Assembly: GCF_964036645.1 (NCBI RefSeq)
Contig: NZ_OZ038525.1
Location: 3,786,001-3,850,000 of the forward strand
Reading direction: 5' to 3'
Source of the DNA: Tenacibaculum sp. 190524A02b
Lineage (GTDB): Bacteria > Bacteroidota > Bacteroidia > Flavobacteriales > Flavobacteriaceae
DNA: 64,000 nt
In this document: positions 1 through 13,400 of the stretch, piece by piece
Layout: every line of letters begins with the position of its first letter
How positions within the stretch are numbered: the stretch's first letter is position 1
Made by a program: the position numbers and the translations under genes
Notes under the pieces: model-generated
Databases searched by the model: none
Seen by the model: the letters and a program-made list of their open reading frames with translations, nothing else
What the model was told of the DNA's origin: nothing

Positions 1-1366
1 GATCCATCGTATCCAAAAGAACGTATTGATTTTATAATAGAAGATACAGCTACTAGCTTAGTACTAAGTAATGAATCCAATCGCTCTATTTTAGAGGCTA
101 AGTCAGGAATAAAGATTGTATTAGTAGACAGTGATTGGGATGCTATTTCAGATTATTCAACTCGAGGACTGAGTTACAAATCAATGTCAACAAGTGATTT
201 GGCCTATGTAATTTACACCTCAGGAAGTACAGGTAAGCCAAAAGGCGTATTAATAGAACATGGTAATATGTTCAACTTAGTAAATTGGGCAATAACTAAC
301 TTCAAGGATTCTTTAGAAGTAGGAATGTTAGGAAGTACTTCGATAAACTTTGATCTTTCTATTTTTGAAATATTCACCACTTTATCATGTGGTTCAACCC
401 TACATTTGGTAGACAACTTACTGTCTTTAGTAGAGGATTCAGAGGCTTCAGTTTCCTTGATAAACACCGTTCCAAGTGTATTATTAGGTTTATTAGAATC
501 GGGTTCAATTCCAGATACGGTAAAGACGATCAATTTAGCAGGAGAGGCCTTATTACCAAGTTTGGTAGATCGTATTTATAAGGAAAGTTCAGTAGAAGCG
601 GTTTATGATTTATACGGACCATCAGAAGCCACTACCTATAGTACGTTTATCAAACGAAGCTTAGAAGGAGTTCAAACTATTGGAAAGCCTATATCTAACA
701 CACAGATTTATATTTTAAGTGAATCAAATGAGTTGTTACCCAAAGGAGTTGTAGGTGAATTATGTGTAGGCGGTAAAGGAGTAACAAGAGGTTATTTAAA
801 CAGAGAAGAATTAACCCAATATAAATTTATAGATAATCCATTTCGAGCAGGAGAAAGAATCTATAAAACAGGTGATTTAGCGAAATGGTTACCTGATGGA
901 ACTTTAGAGTATGTAGGAAGAAAGGATGATCAGGTTAAAGTACGAGGTTATCGAATCGAGTTGGGAGAGATAGAATCTGTATTATCATCTTTAAGTACAA
1001 TTCAAAGTAGTTGTGTATTAGCCAAGGAAGATGTATCAGGTACCAAGAGATTAGTAGGTTATGTAGTTGTAGAAGGAGATTCATTTGATAAAGAAACGGT
1101 TCAAAGAGAATTAAAGGCAAGTTTACCAGAGTATATGGTTCCAATGCTATGGGTTGAATTGGAGGAGATGCCATTAACATCAAGTGGTAAGTTAGATAGA
1201 AAAAGATTACCAGATCCGGATATTACTTTGTTATCTAGTAAAGAATATGTAGGGCCAAGAAATGAGACAGAAGAGATTTTAGTAGCTATATGGCAGGATT
1301 TATTAGGAGTAGAACAGGTAGGAGTTTATGATAATTTCTTTGAATTAGGAGGTCATAGTTTATTAG
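1..1366 (+). repeat. Ala A-T repeat, copy 1
   Basis: Near-identical to 6340-7705 and 22518-23883. The match starts at or before the window edge and stops abruptly after GGHSLL of the T domain, where this copy continues as LLATRL and the other two as LLVVQL. Confidence 0.93.
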
Positions 1367-1475
1367 CAACTCGATTGGTATCTATGATTCGTAAAACAGA
1401 AGGAATAGAAGTTTCAATCCGAGATGTGTTTGAACATACTACCATATCAGATTTAGCAGCACATATTTTAACTCA
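1..1475 (+). other. NRPS module 1 (partial): A(Ala)-T
   Basis: The window opens just after the A2 core motif of an A domain (to about 1221). The pocket residues, aligned by eye to GrsA positions 235-331 plus the A10 lysine, give DLFNNALTYK, a code I recall for alanine. The T domain spans about 1234-1475, with the attachment serine at 1357-1359 in LGGHSLLATRLVSMIRK. The next C domain is the ordinary type, so this residue should stay L. The upstream C domain, if any, is outside the window. Confidence 0.85.
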
Positions 1476-4400
1476 ATTCAAAAAAGTTCTACTTCCATCA
1501 GTAGTTGTAGAGGAACATCCAGAATATATTCCTTTATCATTTAGTCAAGAACGTTTATGGTTTTTGGATCAATTAGAAGGGACATTGGCATACCATATTC
1601 CTACAATTATTCATCTAGAAGGTGAGCTTGATATAGAAATACTAGAGGAATCAATAAGAACAATTGTTTCTCGTCATGAAGTATTACGTACTAATATTTT
1701 ATCAAAAGAAGGAGTAGGTTACCAATATTTAATAAGCGCTGACACTTGGTCATTAGAACAAGTAGAAATTTTAGATGAAAAATTAGTAGCTACCAGTTTA
1801 GAAAATTATCTAAGTATTCCATTTGATTTATCAAAAGATTATAAGCTACGATCACGTTTATATAACTTAGGAAATAATAAATATATACTAGCTTGTGTTT
1901 TTCATCATATAGCTAGTGATGGGTGGTCATCAGGAATTTTAACAAATGAGTTTATAGAGTTATACAATGCTTTAAAAGAAAATCGTAAGGCTTTAGTACC
2001 AGAGTTAACATTACAATATACGGACTACGCAATATGGCAACGTAAATACTTAGAAGGAGAAGTATTAGAGTCTCAGTTAACCTATTGGGAAGAAAAATTA
2101 AATGAGGTAAGTATTTTAAGGTTACCTACTGATTATGCTCGTCCTGTTGTCCAGAGTACAGAAGGAGCAAGTATTTCATTAGAACTGAATGAGGAATTAA
2201 CTTCTTCTTTAAAAGAATTATGTAAAGAAGAAGGTGTTACTTTATTTATGTTCTTACTAGCTACTTTTAAAGTATTACTATATCGCTATACAGGCCAAAC
2301 AGATATTTGTGTAGGAACGCCTATTGCAAACCGTACACAAGCTGAATTAGAGGGGATTATAGGTTTCTTTGTCAATACACTGGCATTACGAAGTGATTTA
2401 AGTAAAACTCCAAGTTTTAAAGAAGTACTAAAAAAGGTAAAGACTAATACATTAGAAAGTTATGATAACCAGTTAGCTCCTTTTGAGAGAGTAGTTGAGA
2501 GAGTTGTTACTACTAGAGATATGAGTACTACTGCGTTATTTCAGGTAATGTTTGACCTAAACAATACAACAGATCAAGGAACTTCCAGTATAGAAGGTTT
2601 AGATATTTACCCATATAACTTTGAAGGAAAAACTTCTCAATTTGATTTAAGCTTATCTGCAGGTGAAAATGCATCATGCATTTCATTAGTTATGAATTAT
2701 TGCACGGCTTTATTCAAAGAAGAAACAATACAATGTATGTTAGTTCATTATCAAGAGTTGTTAACTAGTATTGTAAACGATATTCAAAAGCCTATTAATA
2801 GCTTATCAATATTAACAGAGTTTGAAGAACACCAATTAGTAACTGTTTTCAATGATACTAAAGTTGATTATCCTTTAAATAAAACTGTTATAGACTTGTT
2901 TGAAGAGCAAGTAGAAAAAACACCAGATGCTATTGCTGTAGTTTTTGAAGAAGAAACATTAAGTTATAAAGAACTAGATCATCGTTCTAATCAGTTGGCT
3001 CATTATATACTTAGAAAAGGAATCAAAGCAAATGATTTAGTAGGGATTTGCCTAGATCGTAGTTTAGAAATGTTAATAGGTATTTTAGGAGTCTTAAAAT
3101 CAGGAAGTGCTTATGTTCCTATTGATTCAATGTATCCCAAAGATCGTATTGATTATATGTTGAGTGATGCTGGTATACAATTAGTGTTAACAGATATAAA
3201 TACTATTGGTTTAGTTTCTTCTAGAGGTAAATATTCAACTATACTTTTAGATAAGGACTGGGAAATTATAGATAAAGAGAGTTCAGAAAAACCATTAGTT
3301 TCATTAGCACCTGAAAATTTAGCCTATATAATTTACACTTCAGGAAGTACAGGGAAACCTAAAGGAGTAATGATTGAGCACGCCTCCTTAGTGGACTATG
3401 TGCAAACTTTTTCTACTTATTTTAAAGTAAAAAGTTCAGACACTATTTTAAGTCAATCTACTATTTCATTTGATACTTCCATAGAAGAGATTTTTCCAAT
3501 ATTAAGTGTTGGAGGAAAATTAATTATAGCAGATAATAATAAAGATTTTAATGCAATTATTTCTTTGTGTAAAAAGCATGCTATAACATTATTGAGCACC
3601 AATCCTTTTTTAATTGAATTTTTAAATACAACTGTAGATATTGAATCACTTTCATTAAAAGCAATCATTAGTGGAGGAGATGTTTTAAAGCCATCTTATA
3701 TTGATAATATTTATGAAAAAATTTCAATTTACAATTCGTATGGGCCAACAGAAGCTACTGTTTGTATAAGTTACTTTAAAGTAACTGATCTAACTGATAG
3801 TATCCCAATTGGAAAACCTATAGCTAACACAAGTTTATACGTAGTTGATGATTTAGGGAACCTATGTCCATTGGGTGTAGTAGGAGAATTATGGGCTAGT
3901 GGATTAGGGATAGCAAAAGGTTACTTAAACAATGAAGAATTAACTCAAGAGAAGTTTATCGCCAATCCATTTAAAGAAGACGAGAGAGTCTATAAGACGG
4001 GTGATTTAGTAAGATGGTTACCAGATGGGAATTTAGAATTTGTAGGAAGAAAAGATGGACAGGTAAATATTCGAGGGTATCGAATCGAGTTAGGAGAGAT
4101 AGAGAATGCTTTGTTAAGAGTGTCTAATATTCAAAATGGATGTGTTTTAGTAAAAGAAGATGGTACAGGCAATAAACGATTGGTAGGGTATATAGTTAGT
4201 GAGGAGGAATTTGATAAAGAAGCCCTACAAGAGGAATTAAAAGCTGTTTTACCAGACTATATGATTCCTAGTTTTTGGATTGAGTTAGCAGAAATGCCAT
4301 TAACGAGTAATGGTAAATTAGACAGAAAATCCTTGCCAGAGTTAGATAATGCTAAATTATCAACAAAGGAATATGTTGCCCCAAGAAATGAGACAGAAGA

Positions 4401-7400
4401 GGAGTTAGTAGTTATTTGGCAAGACTTATTAGGAGTAGAAAAAGTAGGAATCTATGATGATTTCTTTGAATTAGGAGGACATAGTTTATTGGTAGTTCAG
4501 TTAATATCACGTTTACAGAAGATAGATTATCATATCACAGTAAAAGATATTTTTTCGAATCCTAACATAGCAAGTATAAGTGAAAAGGTATCAGAGACAA
4601 CATCACTTTATCAAGTACCAGTCAATGGTATCACTGTAGATACAGAACGTATTGTACCATCAATGGTTCCTTTATTAGATTTCGAGCAAGAGGATATTGA
4701 TAAAGTTTTAGCTAGTGTTGAGGGAGGAGTTTCCAATATTCAGGATATGTATCCATTATCACCTTTACAAGAAGGAATGTATTTCCATCATTTAATGAGT
4801 GATAAAGAAGCAGGAGATCCTTATGTTTTACCAAATATTTTATCATTTACCGATAAAGAAAAGCGAGCTAACTTTATAGAAGCATTACAGTTTGTAGTGA
4901 ACCGTCATGATGTTTTACGAACATGTGTTTTAAGTGAAGGTCTTCCACAGGCAGTTCAAGTGGTACTTAGAGAAGCTAAACTATCAGTAGAGAGTTTAAC
5001 AATTGATAGCTCTAAGGATATAGTATCAGAATTAAAAGATTTAACAGCTCCAGGAAGCCAATGGATAGATGTTTCTAAGGCTCCTTTAATAAGACTAAAA
5101 TCGGCAGATGATTTAGAAAATAATAATTATTACTTAGTTTTATTAGAACATCACTTGGTATTGGATCATGTAGGTTTGGAGAAAGTTATCTCAGAAGTAG
5201 AGGCCTATTTATTAGGTCAAGAATCAAGTTTACCAACACCAGTTTTATATAGAGACTTTATCGGTCATACTATACATGAACAATCTATCAATGATAGTGC
5301 TTCTTATTTCAAGGAATTATTAGGAGATATTGATGAGCCAACGTATCCATTTGGTTTATCAGATATTCGAGGAAATGGAAATGATATAGAAGAATCTCGC
5401 ATAGTTTTAGCATCTAGTTTAAGCAAAGAGGTTCGAGAGGTTAGTACCAATTTAGGGATGAGCCCAGCTGTTTTATTCCATGCCGCTTATGGGTTGGTAA
5501 TAGGAAAATGCAGTAACAAGGAATATGCAATTTTCGGCTCATTATTTTCAGGTCGTTTACAAGGTTCTTTAGGAGCTGCAGATTCATTAGGTTTATTTAT
5601 CAATACTTTACCATTTTTAGCAGAACTTAAAGGAAGTGTTTCGGATTATGTGTCAGAGATAAAAAACAGACTAGGAACGTTATTATCATATGAGCAAACA
5701 CCATTGTCATCTGTTCAAGGTTGGAGTGGAATTTCAAATGAGGTATCTTTATTTAGTGCCTTATTAAATTTCCGTCACTCATCAAGTGTTTTAGAAGAAG
5801 TACCAGCAGATGCTGTTGATTTAGGGATCACAGTAATAGGCAGTGAGGAACGTACCAATTATCCGCTTACATTAAATGTAGATGATTATGGAGTAGACTT
5901 TGGATTAACCGCTCAAGTAGAATCTAGTGTAGGATCAGGTCGAGTATTATCTTATATGGAAGCAACCCTGAGAGCATTATTGGAAGGGTTAAAAGCAGAG
6001 GCGTCTCAAGTATCAGATTTAAATGTTTTACCAGAATCAGAAGTACAAGAGTTATTAGAAGTATTTAATGATACCTCAGTAAGCTATCCATCAGATGTTA
6101 CTTTTTTAGATTTATTTTCAACACAGGTTAAGAGTTCCGCTAAAAGTATAGCTGTAGTTTATCAAGGAGAGCAACTTAGTTATCAAGAATTAGACAAACG
6201 TTCTAACCAGTTAGCTCGTTATTTACGAGAAGAAGGGGTAGTGTCAGATACATTAGTTGGTATTTGTATGGATCGTAGTTTGGATATGATTGTAGGAATA
6301 CTAGGAATCTTGAAATCAGGCGGAGCTTATGTACCTATTGATCCATCGTATCCAAAAGAACGTATTGATTTTATAATAGAAGATACAGCTACTAGCTTAG
6401 TACTAAGTAATGAATCCAATCGCTCTATTTTAGAGGCTAAGTCAGGAATAAAGATTGTATTAGTAGACAGTGATTGGGATGCTATTTCAGATTTTTCAAC
6501 TCGAGGACTGAGTTACAAATCAATGTCAACAAGTGATTTGGCCTATGTAATTTACACCTCAGGAAGTACAGGTAAGCCAAAAGGTGTATTAATAGAACAT
6601 GGTAATATGTTCAACTTAGTAAATTGGGCAATAACTAACTTCAAGGATTCTTTAGAAGTAGGAATGTTAGGAAGTACTTCGATAAACTTTGATCTTTCTA
6701 TTTTTGAGATATTCACCACTTTATCATGTGGTTCAACCCTACATTTAGTAGACAACTTACTGTCTTTAGTGGAGGATTCAGAGGCTTCAGTTTCCTTGAT
6801 AAACACCGTTCCAAGTGTATTATTAGGTTTATTAGAATCGGGTTCAATTCCAGATACGGTAAAGACGATCAATTTAGCAGGAGAGGCCTTATTACCAAGT
6901 TTGGTAGATCGTATTTATAAGGAAAGTTCAGTAGAAGCGGTTTATGATTTATACGGACCATCAGAAGCCACTACCTATAGTACGTTTATCAAACGAAGTT
7001 TACAAGGAGTTCAAACTATTGGAAAGCCTATATCTAACACACAGATTTATATTTTAAGTGAATCAAATGAGTTGTTACCGAAAGGAGTAGTAGGTGAGTT
7101 ATGTGTAGGCGGTAAAGGAGTAACAAGAGGTTATTTAAACAGAGAAGAATTAACCCAATATAAATTTATAGATAATCCATTTCGAGCAGGCGAAAGAATC
7201 TATAAAACAGGTGATTTAGCGAAATGGTTACCTGATGGAACTTTAGAGTATGTAGGAAGAAAGGATGATCAGGTTAAAGTACGAGGTTATCGAATCGAGT
7301 TGGGAGAGATAGAGAGTGCCTTATCAGGATTGAGTACAATTCAAAGTAGTTGTGTATTAGCCAAGGAAGATATATCAGGTACCAAGAGATTAGTAGGTTA

Positions 7401-10400
7401 TGTAGTTGTAGAAGGAGATTCATTTGATAAAGAAACGGTTCAAAGAGCATTAAAGGCAAGTTTACCAGAGTATATGGTTCCAATGCTATGGGTTGAATTG
7501 GAGGAGATGCCATTAACATCAAGTGGTAAGTTAGATAGAAAAAGATTACCAGATCCGGATATTACTTTGTTATCTAGTAAAGAATATGTAGGGCCAAGAA
7601 ATGAGACAGAAGAGATTTTAGTAGCTATATGGCAGGATTTATTAGGAGTAGAACAGGTAGGAGTTTATGATAATTTCTTTGAATTAGGAGGTCATAGTTT
7701 ATTAGTTGTTCAGTTAATATCACGTTTGCAAAAGCTAGATTTAAACATAGGAGTAAAAGATATTTTTTCAAATGCTACTATTTCAGAAATAAGCGAAAGA
7801 TTAGTCTCAGGTACGTCAGTTTATCAAGTACCAGCAAATGGAATAGGAATAGATACAGATCGTATTGTACCAACAATGGTTCCGTTGTTAGATTTTGATC
7901 AAGAAGATATAGATAAAATTGTTTCTCAAGTTCAAGGAGGCGTATCAAATATTCAGGATATGTATCCATTATCACCATTACAAGAAGGAATGTATTTTCA
8001 TCATTTAATGAGTGACAAGAAAAAAGGAGACCCTTATATTTTATCAAATTTATTCTCATTTAAAGAGAAGGAGAAACGTAGATTATTCATAGAAACATTA
8101 CAATTAGTAGTAAATCGTCATGATGTATTGCGTACATGTGTTATAAGTGAAGATTTACCAAGAGCTGTTCAGGTAGTACTTAGGGAAGCTCCATTATCAG
8201 TAGAAGAGATAGGAGTAGATACATCTGTCGAGATTTTACCATATTTAGAGGAATTAAGATCGTCAGGAAATCAATGGATGGATGTATCTAAAGCACCATT
8301 ATTGACATTAAAATCTGTAGATGATTTAATTGAGAACAATTACTATTTAGTTATAAACCAACATCATTTAGTATTAGATCATGTAGGAATAGAGAAAATA
8401 GTTTCTGAAATCGCTATGCATTTGTCTGGAAAAGAATCAAGTCTTCTAAAACCAGCTTTATATAGAGATTTTATAGGTCATACCTTACATTCACAAGCTG
8501 TTAATGATAGTGAGTTATATTTCAAGGAATTATTAGGAACTATTGAAGAACCTACCTATCCTTTCAATTTATCTAATGTTCAAGGTGATGGTAGTGATAT
8601 CAAAGAAGCAAAAGTGCTCTTGTCAGAAAATTTAAGCAAAGAGCTTCGAGAAGTTAGTACAAACTTAGGAATAAGCCCAGCAGTTTTATTTCATGCAGCT
8701 TATGGAATGGTAATAGGAACATTTAGTAATAGTGATTATGCATTATTTGGTTCTTTATTTTCAGGACGCTTACAAGGTGCTTTAGGAGCAGCAGATTCTT
8801 TAGGTTTATTTATCAATACATTACCATTTTATATTTCTTTAGATAAAAGCGTATTAGAGTATATTAAAGAGGTAAAACAAAGATTACATGAATTACTACC
8901 TTATGAACAAACAGCACTATCTAGTGTTCAAGAATGGAGTGGAGTTTCTAGTGAAGTAGCTTTATTTAGTGCTTTATTAAACTTCCGTCATTCTCACGTA
9001 GAATTACAAGAAGAAGACAAAGGAATAATTGATTTAGGTATTGAAGTTATTGGAGGTGAGGAGCGTACAAACTACCCATTTGTATTAAACGTAGATGATT
9101 ATGGAGTAGATTTTGAGTTAACCGCTCAGATAGACGATAGCATTGAAGCAAATAGAGTACTCGTTTATATGCAGAAAGCTTTGCAGGAGTTGTTAATAGG
9201 TTTAAAATCTGAAGAAAAGAGACCTGTAGCTGCATTACCTCTTTTACCAAAGGAAGAAGAAATACAATTATTAAAAACTTTTAATGATACAGAAGTAGGA
9301 TACCCATTAGATCAAACCGTTTTAGATTTGTTTGAAGAACAAGTTAAAAATAGACCAAATGGAATAGCAGTAGTTTTTAAAGGAGAAGAATTAAGCTATA
9401 AAGAATTAGATAACCGTTCAAATCAGTTGGCAAACTATTTACTATCCAATCATAATATTAGTAGAGAAAATATTGTAGGAGTTGTTTTAGATAGAAGCGA
9501 TTGGTTAATAATTTCTTATGTGTCAATTTTAAAAACAGGAGCCGCTTATGTTCCTATTGATCCTAACTATCCAGAAGAACGTAAAGAGTATATTCAAAGA
9601 GATAGCGGTAGTAGTCTAATTATTGATGCTTCATTTATAGAAAAATTTAAAGAAAAAGCATCCGACTACTCAAAAAGCTTACCATTAACTCATGTTAATT
9701 CTTCTGACGTAGCTTACGTAATTTATACTTCAGGTAGTACAGGGCAACCAAAAGGAGTAATGGTTGAGCATAAAAACTTATTACATTTATGCTTTTGGCA
9801 TCAATCTGCATACTCATTAACAAAATCTAGTAGAGGTACTTTATTTGCAGGTATTGGTTTTGATGCTAGTGTTTGGGAAATATACCCATACCTACTTGTT
9901 GGAGCAAGTTTATACCCAATTTCAGGAGAAGACAGGTATGATTTGAATATACTTTCAAACTTTTTGAAAGATTATAAAATTACGCATACCTATATACCAA
10001 CCTTATTATGTGAAAGCTTAATAGAAGAAGAAATTGCATTACCAGATACTACCATTTTAACAGGAGGAGATACTTTATCTATAAATAAAACAACAGAACT
10101 TACAATTTACAACAACTATGGTCCTACAGAAGCCACAGTAGTTGCTACAAATTATAAAGTAGATGATACTTCAATACCTAAAATTCCAATAGGTAAACCT
10201 ATTGACAATACTAAGGTTTATATTACAAATTCAGCAATGAATTTAGTGCCTGTAGGTGTAGTTGGAGAACTATGTATTGGAGGTACTGGAGTAGCCAAAG
10301 GATACTTAAATAAAGAAGAATTAACAGAATTATCTTTTGTTGACAACCCATTTAAACAAGGAGATAAACTTTATAAAACTGGAGATTTAGCTAAATGGTT

Positions 10401-13400
10401 ACCTGACGGAAACATAGAGTTTATAGGAAGGAAAGATAATCAAGTGAAAATACGTGGTTATCGAATAGAATTAGGAGAAATAGAAAATGCATTATCAAAT
10501 CTAGAAACCATTTATCAATCTTGTGTATTAGCCAAAGAAGATGTTAATGGTAATAAACGTCTAGTAGGATATATAGTTACAGAAGGAGAATTCAATAAAG
10601 AATTAACACAAGAAAAATTAAAAGGTAGTTTACCAGATTATATGATTCCTATGATTTGGATTGTGTTAAAAGAAATGCCTTTAACGGCCAATGGCAAGTT
10701 AGATAGAAAGTCATTACCTGAACCTGATAGTACAGAATTATCAAGTAGAAAATATGTAGCGCCAAGAAATCAAGTTGAGAAACAATTAGCAACAATTTGG
10801 AAAGAGTTATTAAATATAGAACAAGTAGGTGTTTATGATAATTTCTTTGAATTAGGAGGCCATTCTTTATTAGCAACCCGATTGGTTTCTATGATTCGTA
10901 AAGAATTACAAAAAGAGGTTACCATTCAAGAGGTATTTCAATCGCCAACTATTATAGATTTAGCATTAAATATCTCAAATCAACATAAAAGAGCATTACT
11001 TCCAGCTATTATTGCTGAAGATCGACCAAAACATATTCCTTTATCATTTAGTCAAGACCGTTTATGGTTTCTAGATCAATTAGAAGGAACTATAGCATAT
11101 CATATACCTACAATAATTAGTCTAGAAGGAAGATTAGATATAGCTGTATTGGAACAAGCTTTAAAAACCATTGTTTCTCGTCATGAAGTATTGCGTACAG
11201 TTCTTTATCAAGAAGAAGGAATTGGTTATCAAAAAGTAATTTCTCCAGATAACTGGTCACTACAGAAGGTCATTACATCAGAAGAAGCAAACTTAGATAA
11301 AGAAACAAGCAATTTTATAAATCATCCATTTGACTTATCTAAAGATTACATGTTACGATCATGTTTATATGATTTAGGAAATGAAAAGTATGTATTAGCT
11401 TGTGTTTTTCATCATATAGCTAGTGACGGATGGTCAGAAAATATTTTAATTAGCGAGTTTACAGAGTTATATAGCTCTTTAAGTTCAGGTAATAAGGCTA
11501 ACTTACCAGAATTAAATTTACAATATGCCGATTATGCTATTTGGCAACGTAAATATTTAGAAGGAGAAGTTTTAGAAAATCAATTAACTTATTGGGAAGA
11601 AAAGTTAACAGGTGTAAGTACATTAGAATTACCTTTAGATTATACTCGACCTTCAATACAGAGTACAGAAGGAGCTAGAGTTTCAGTAAATATTGATGTA
11701 GAGCTAACAAATTTACTTAAAACTTTATGTAAAGAAGAAGAGGTTACTTTATTCATGGTGTTATTATCAGCCTTTAAAGTATTATTGTCACGTTACAGTG
11801 GTCAAGAAGACATTTGTGTAGGTTCACCAGTAGCCAATCGTACTCAGTCAGATTTAGAAGGTATGATTGGATTCTTTGTAAATACATTGGCATTACGAAG
11901 CGATTTAAGCGGCGGAATAAGTTTTAAAGAGTTGTTAAATCAAGTAAAAACAACAACCTTAGAAGGATATGATAATCAATTAGCTCCTTTTGAGAAAATT
12001 GTAGACAGCGTAATTACTACACGAGATAATAGTATAACTCCTTTGTTTCAAGTATTGTTTGTATTACAAAATGCAACTGATATTTTATCAAAAGATAAGT
12101 CATCAGATATAGAAGCGCTTGATATTTCAGGCTATCAATTTGATACCGTCACTTCAAAATTTGATTTAACCCTAGACGCATCAGAGAATGCTACTGGTAT
12201 TACATTAAATTTAGAATATTGTACAGCTTTGTTTAAAGAGGGAACTATTGAACAAATGCTATCGCATTATCAAGAATTATTAAAAGGTATTGTAAATGAT
12301 GTTACACAACCTATTGGTGATATACCAATGTTGCAAGCGTCGGAAAAGAACCAATTATTAAAAGACTTCAATGCTACAGAATTAATATATCCATCAGAAA
12401 AAACGATTGTCGACTTATTTGAAGAACAAGCAGAAAAGACACCAAATGGAACAGCAATAGTTTATGAAGGAGAAGCATTCAGTTATCAAGAATTAGACGA
12501 ACGATCTAATCAATTAGCTCATTATTTACAAGAACAAGGTGTAACAACAGATACCTTTGTAGGAATTTGTATCGGACGTAGTCTAGAAATGTTGGTAGGC
12601 ATCTTGGGTATTTTAAAGTCTGGAGGCGCTTATGTTCCTATTGATCCAGAATACCCACAAGATCGCGTTAATTACATGTTAGCAGATGCCAATATCAACT
12701 TGGTATTAAGTAACACTTCAAGTAATCGTATTTTGTCTGATATTGAGGAATTAACCACAATCACTTTAGATGAAGAATGGAATAGAATAGCTGAACATTC
12801 AAAAGAAAGTTTAACCACAATTATAACACCTTCTAATTTAGCCTATGTAATTTATACCTCAGGAAGTACAGGACGTCCAAAAGGTGTTCAGATAGAACAT
12901 AAAAACGTAGTTAGTTTATGTACCAGTTGTGATTACATTTCTTTAAATAGTGATACCGTATGGTTGTCAACAGGTTCTATATCCTTTGATGCGACTACTA
13001 TAGAGTACTGGGGAACCTTATTAAATGGAGGAGAATTAGTATTAACCAGTACAGATACCTTATTAAATACTACAAGCTTCAAAGAAATAATAGAAACCAA
13101 GAAGGTGAATACATTATGGATGACGGCTTCATGGTTTCATCAAGTAGTAGAAGAAGATGCAAGTATTTTTAAAAGGTTAAAATACTTATTAGTAGGAGGA
13201 GATGTAGTACTATTTAATTACACGAACAAGTTAAAAGAGTTGTATCCAGATTTGACCATTATCAATGGTTATGGACCAACTGAGAATACTACATTCTCAA
13301 CCACATATACTATTGAAACAAGTAATAGTTCATTACCTATCGGATCACCCATCAAGAACAGTACAGCTTATGTAACAGATGCAGACTTGAATTTAGTACC

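Noticed and set aside
184..186. ATG at 184 as the start of gene 1
   Set aside because: The frame is open from base 1, and the bases before 184 code for a normal part of the A domain, as in the full copies at 6340 and 22518. The true start is upstream of the window.
213..533. Reverse-strand open frame that recurs at 6552-6872, with a shorter version at 22730-22984
   Set aside because: It recurs only because the Ala A-domain DNA is repeated. It lies antisense to conserved A-domain motifs and shows no protein features of its own.
387..581. Plus-strand second-frame open frames (also 6726-6920 and 61581-61778)
   Set aside because: They are out-of-frame readings of A domains, without start context or family features.
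4741..4830. E/C domains read as stand-alone epimerisation domains
   Set aside because: Each lies directly between T and A with no additional C domain, so it must also condense; the extended HHxxxxxxxGD plus HHxxxDH pattern fits dual E/C.
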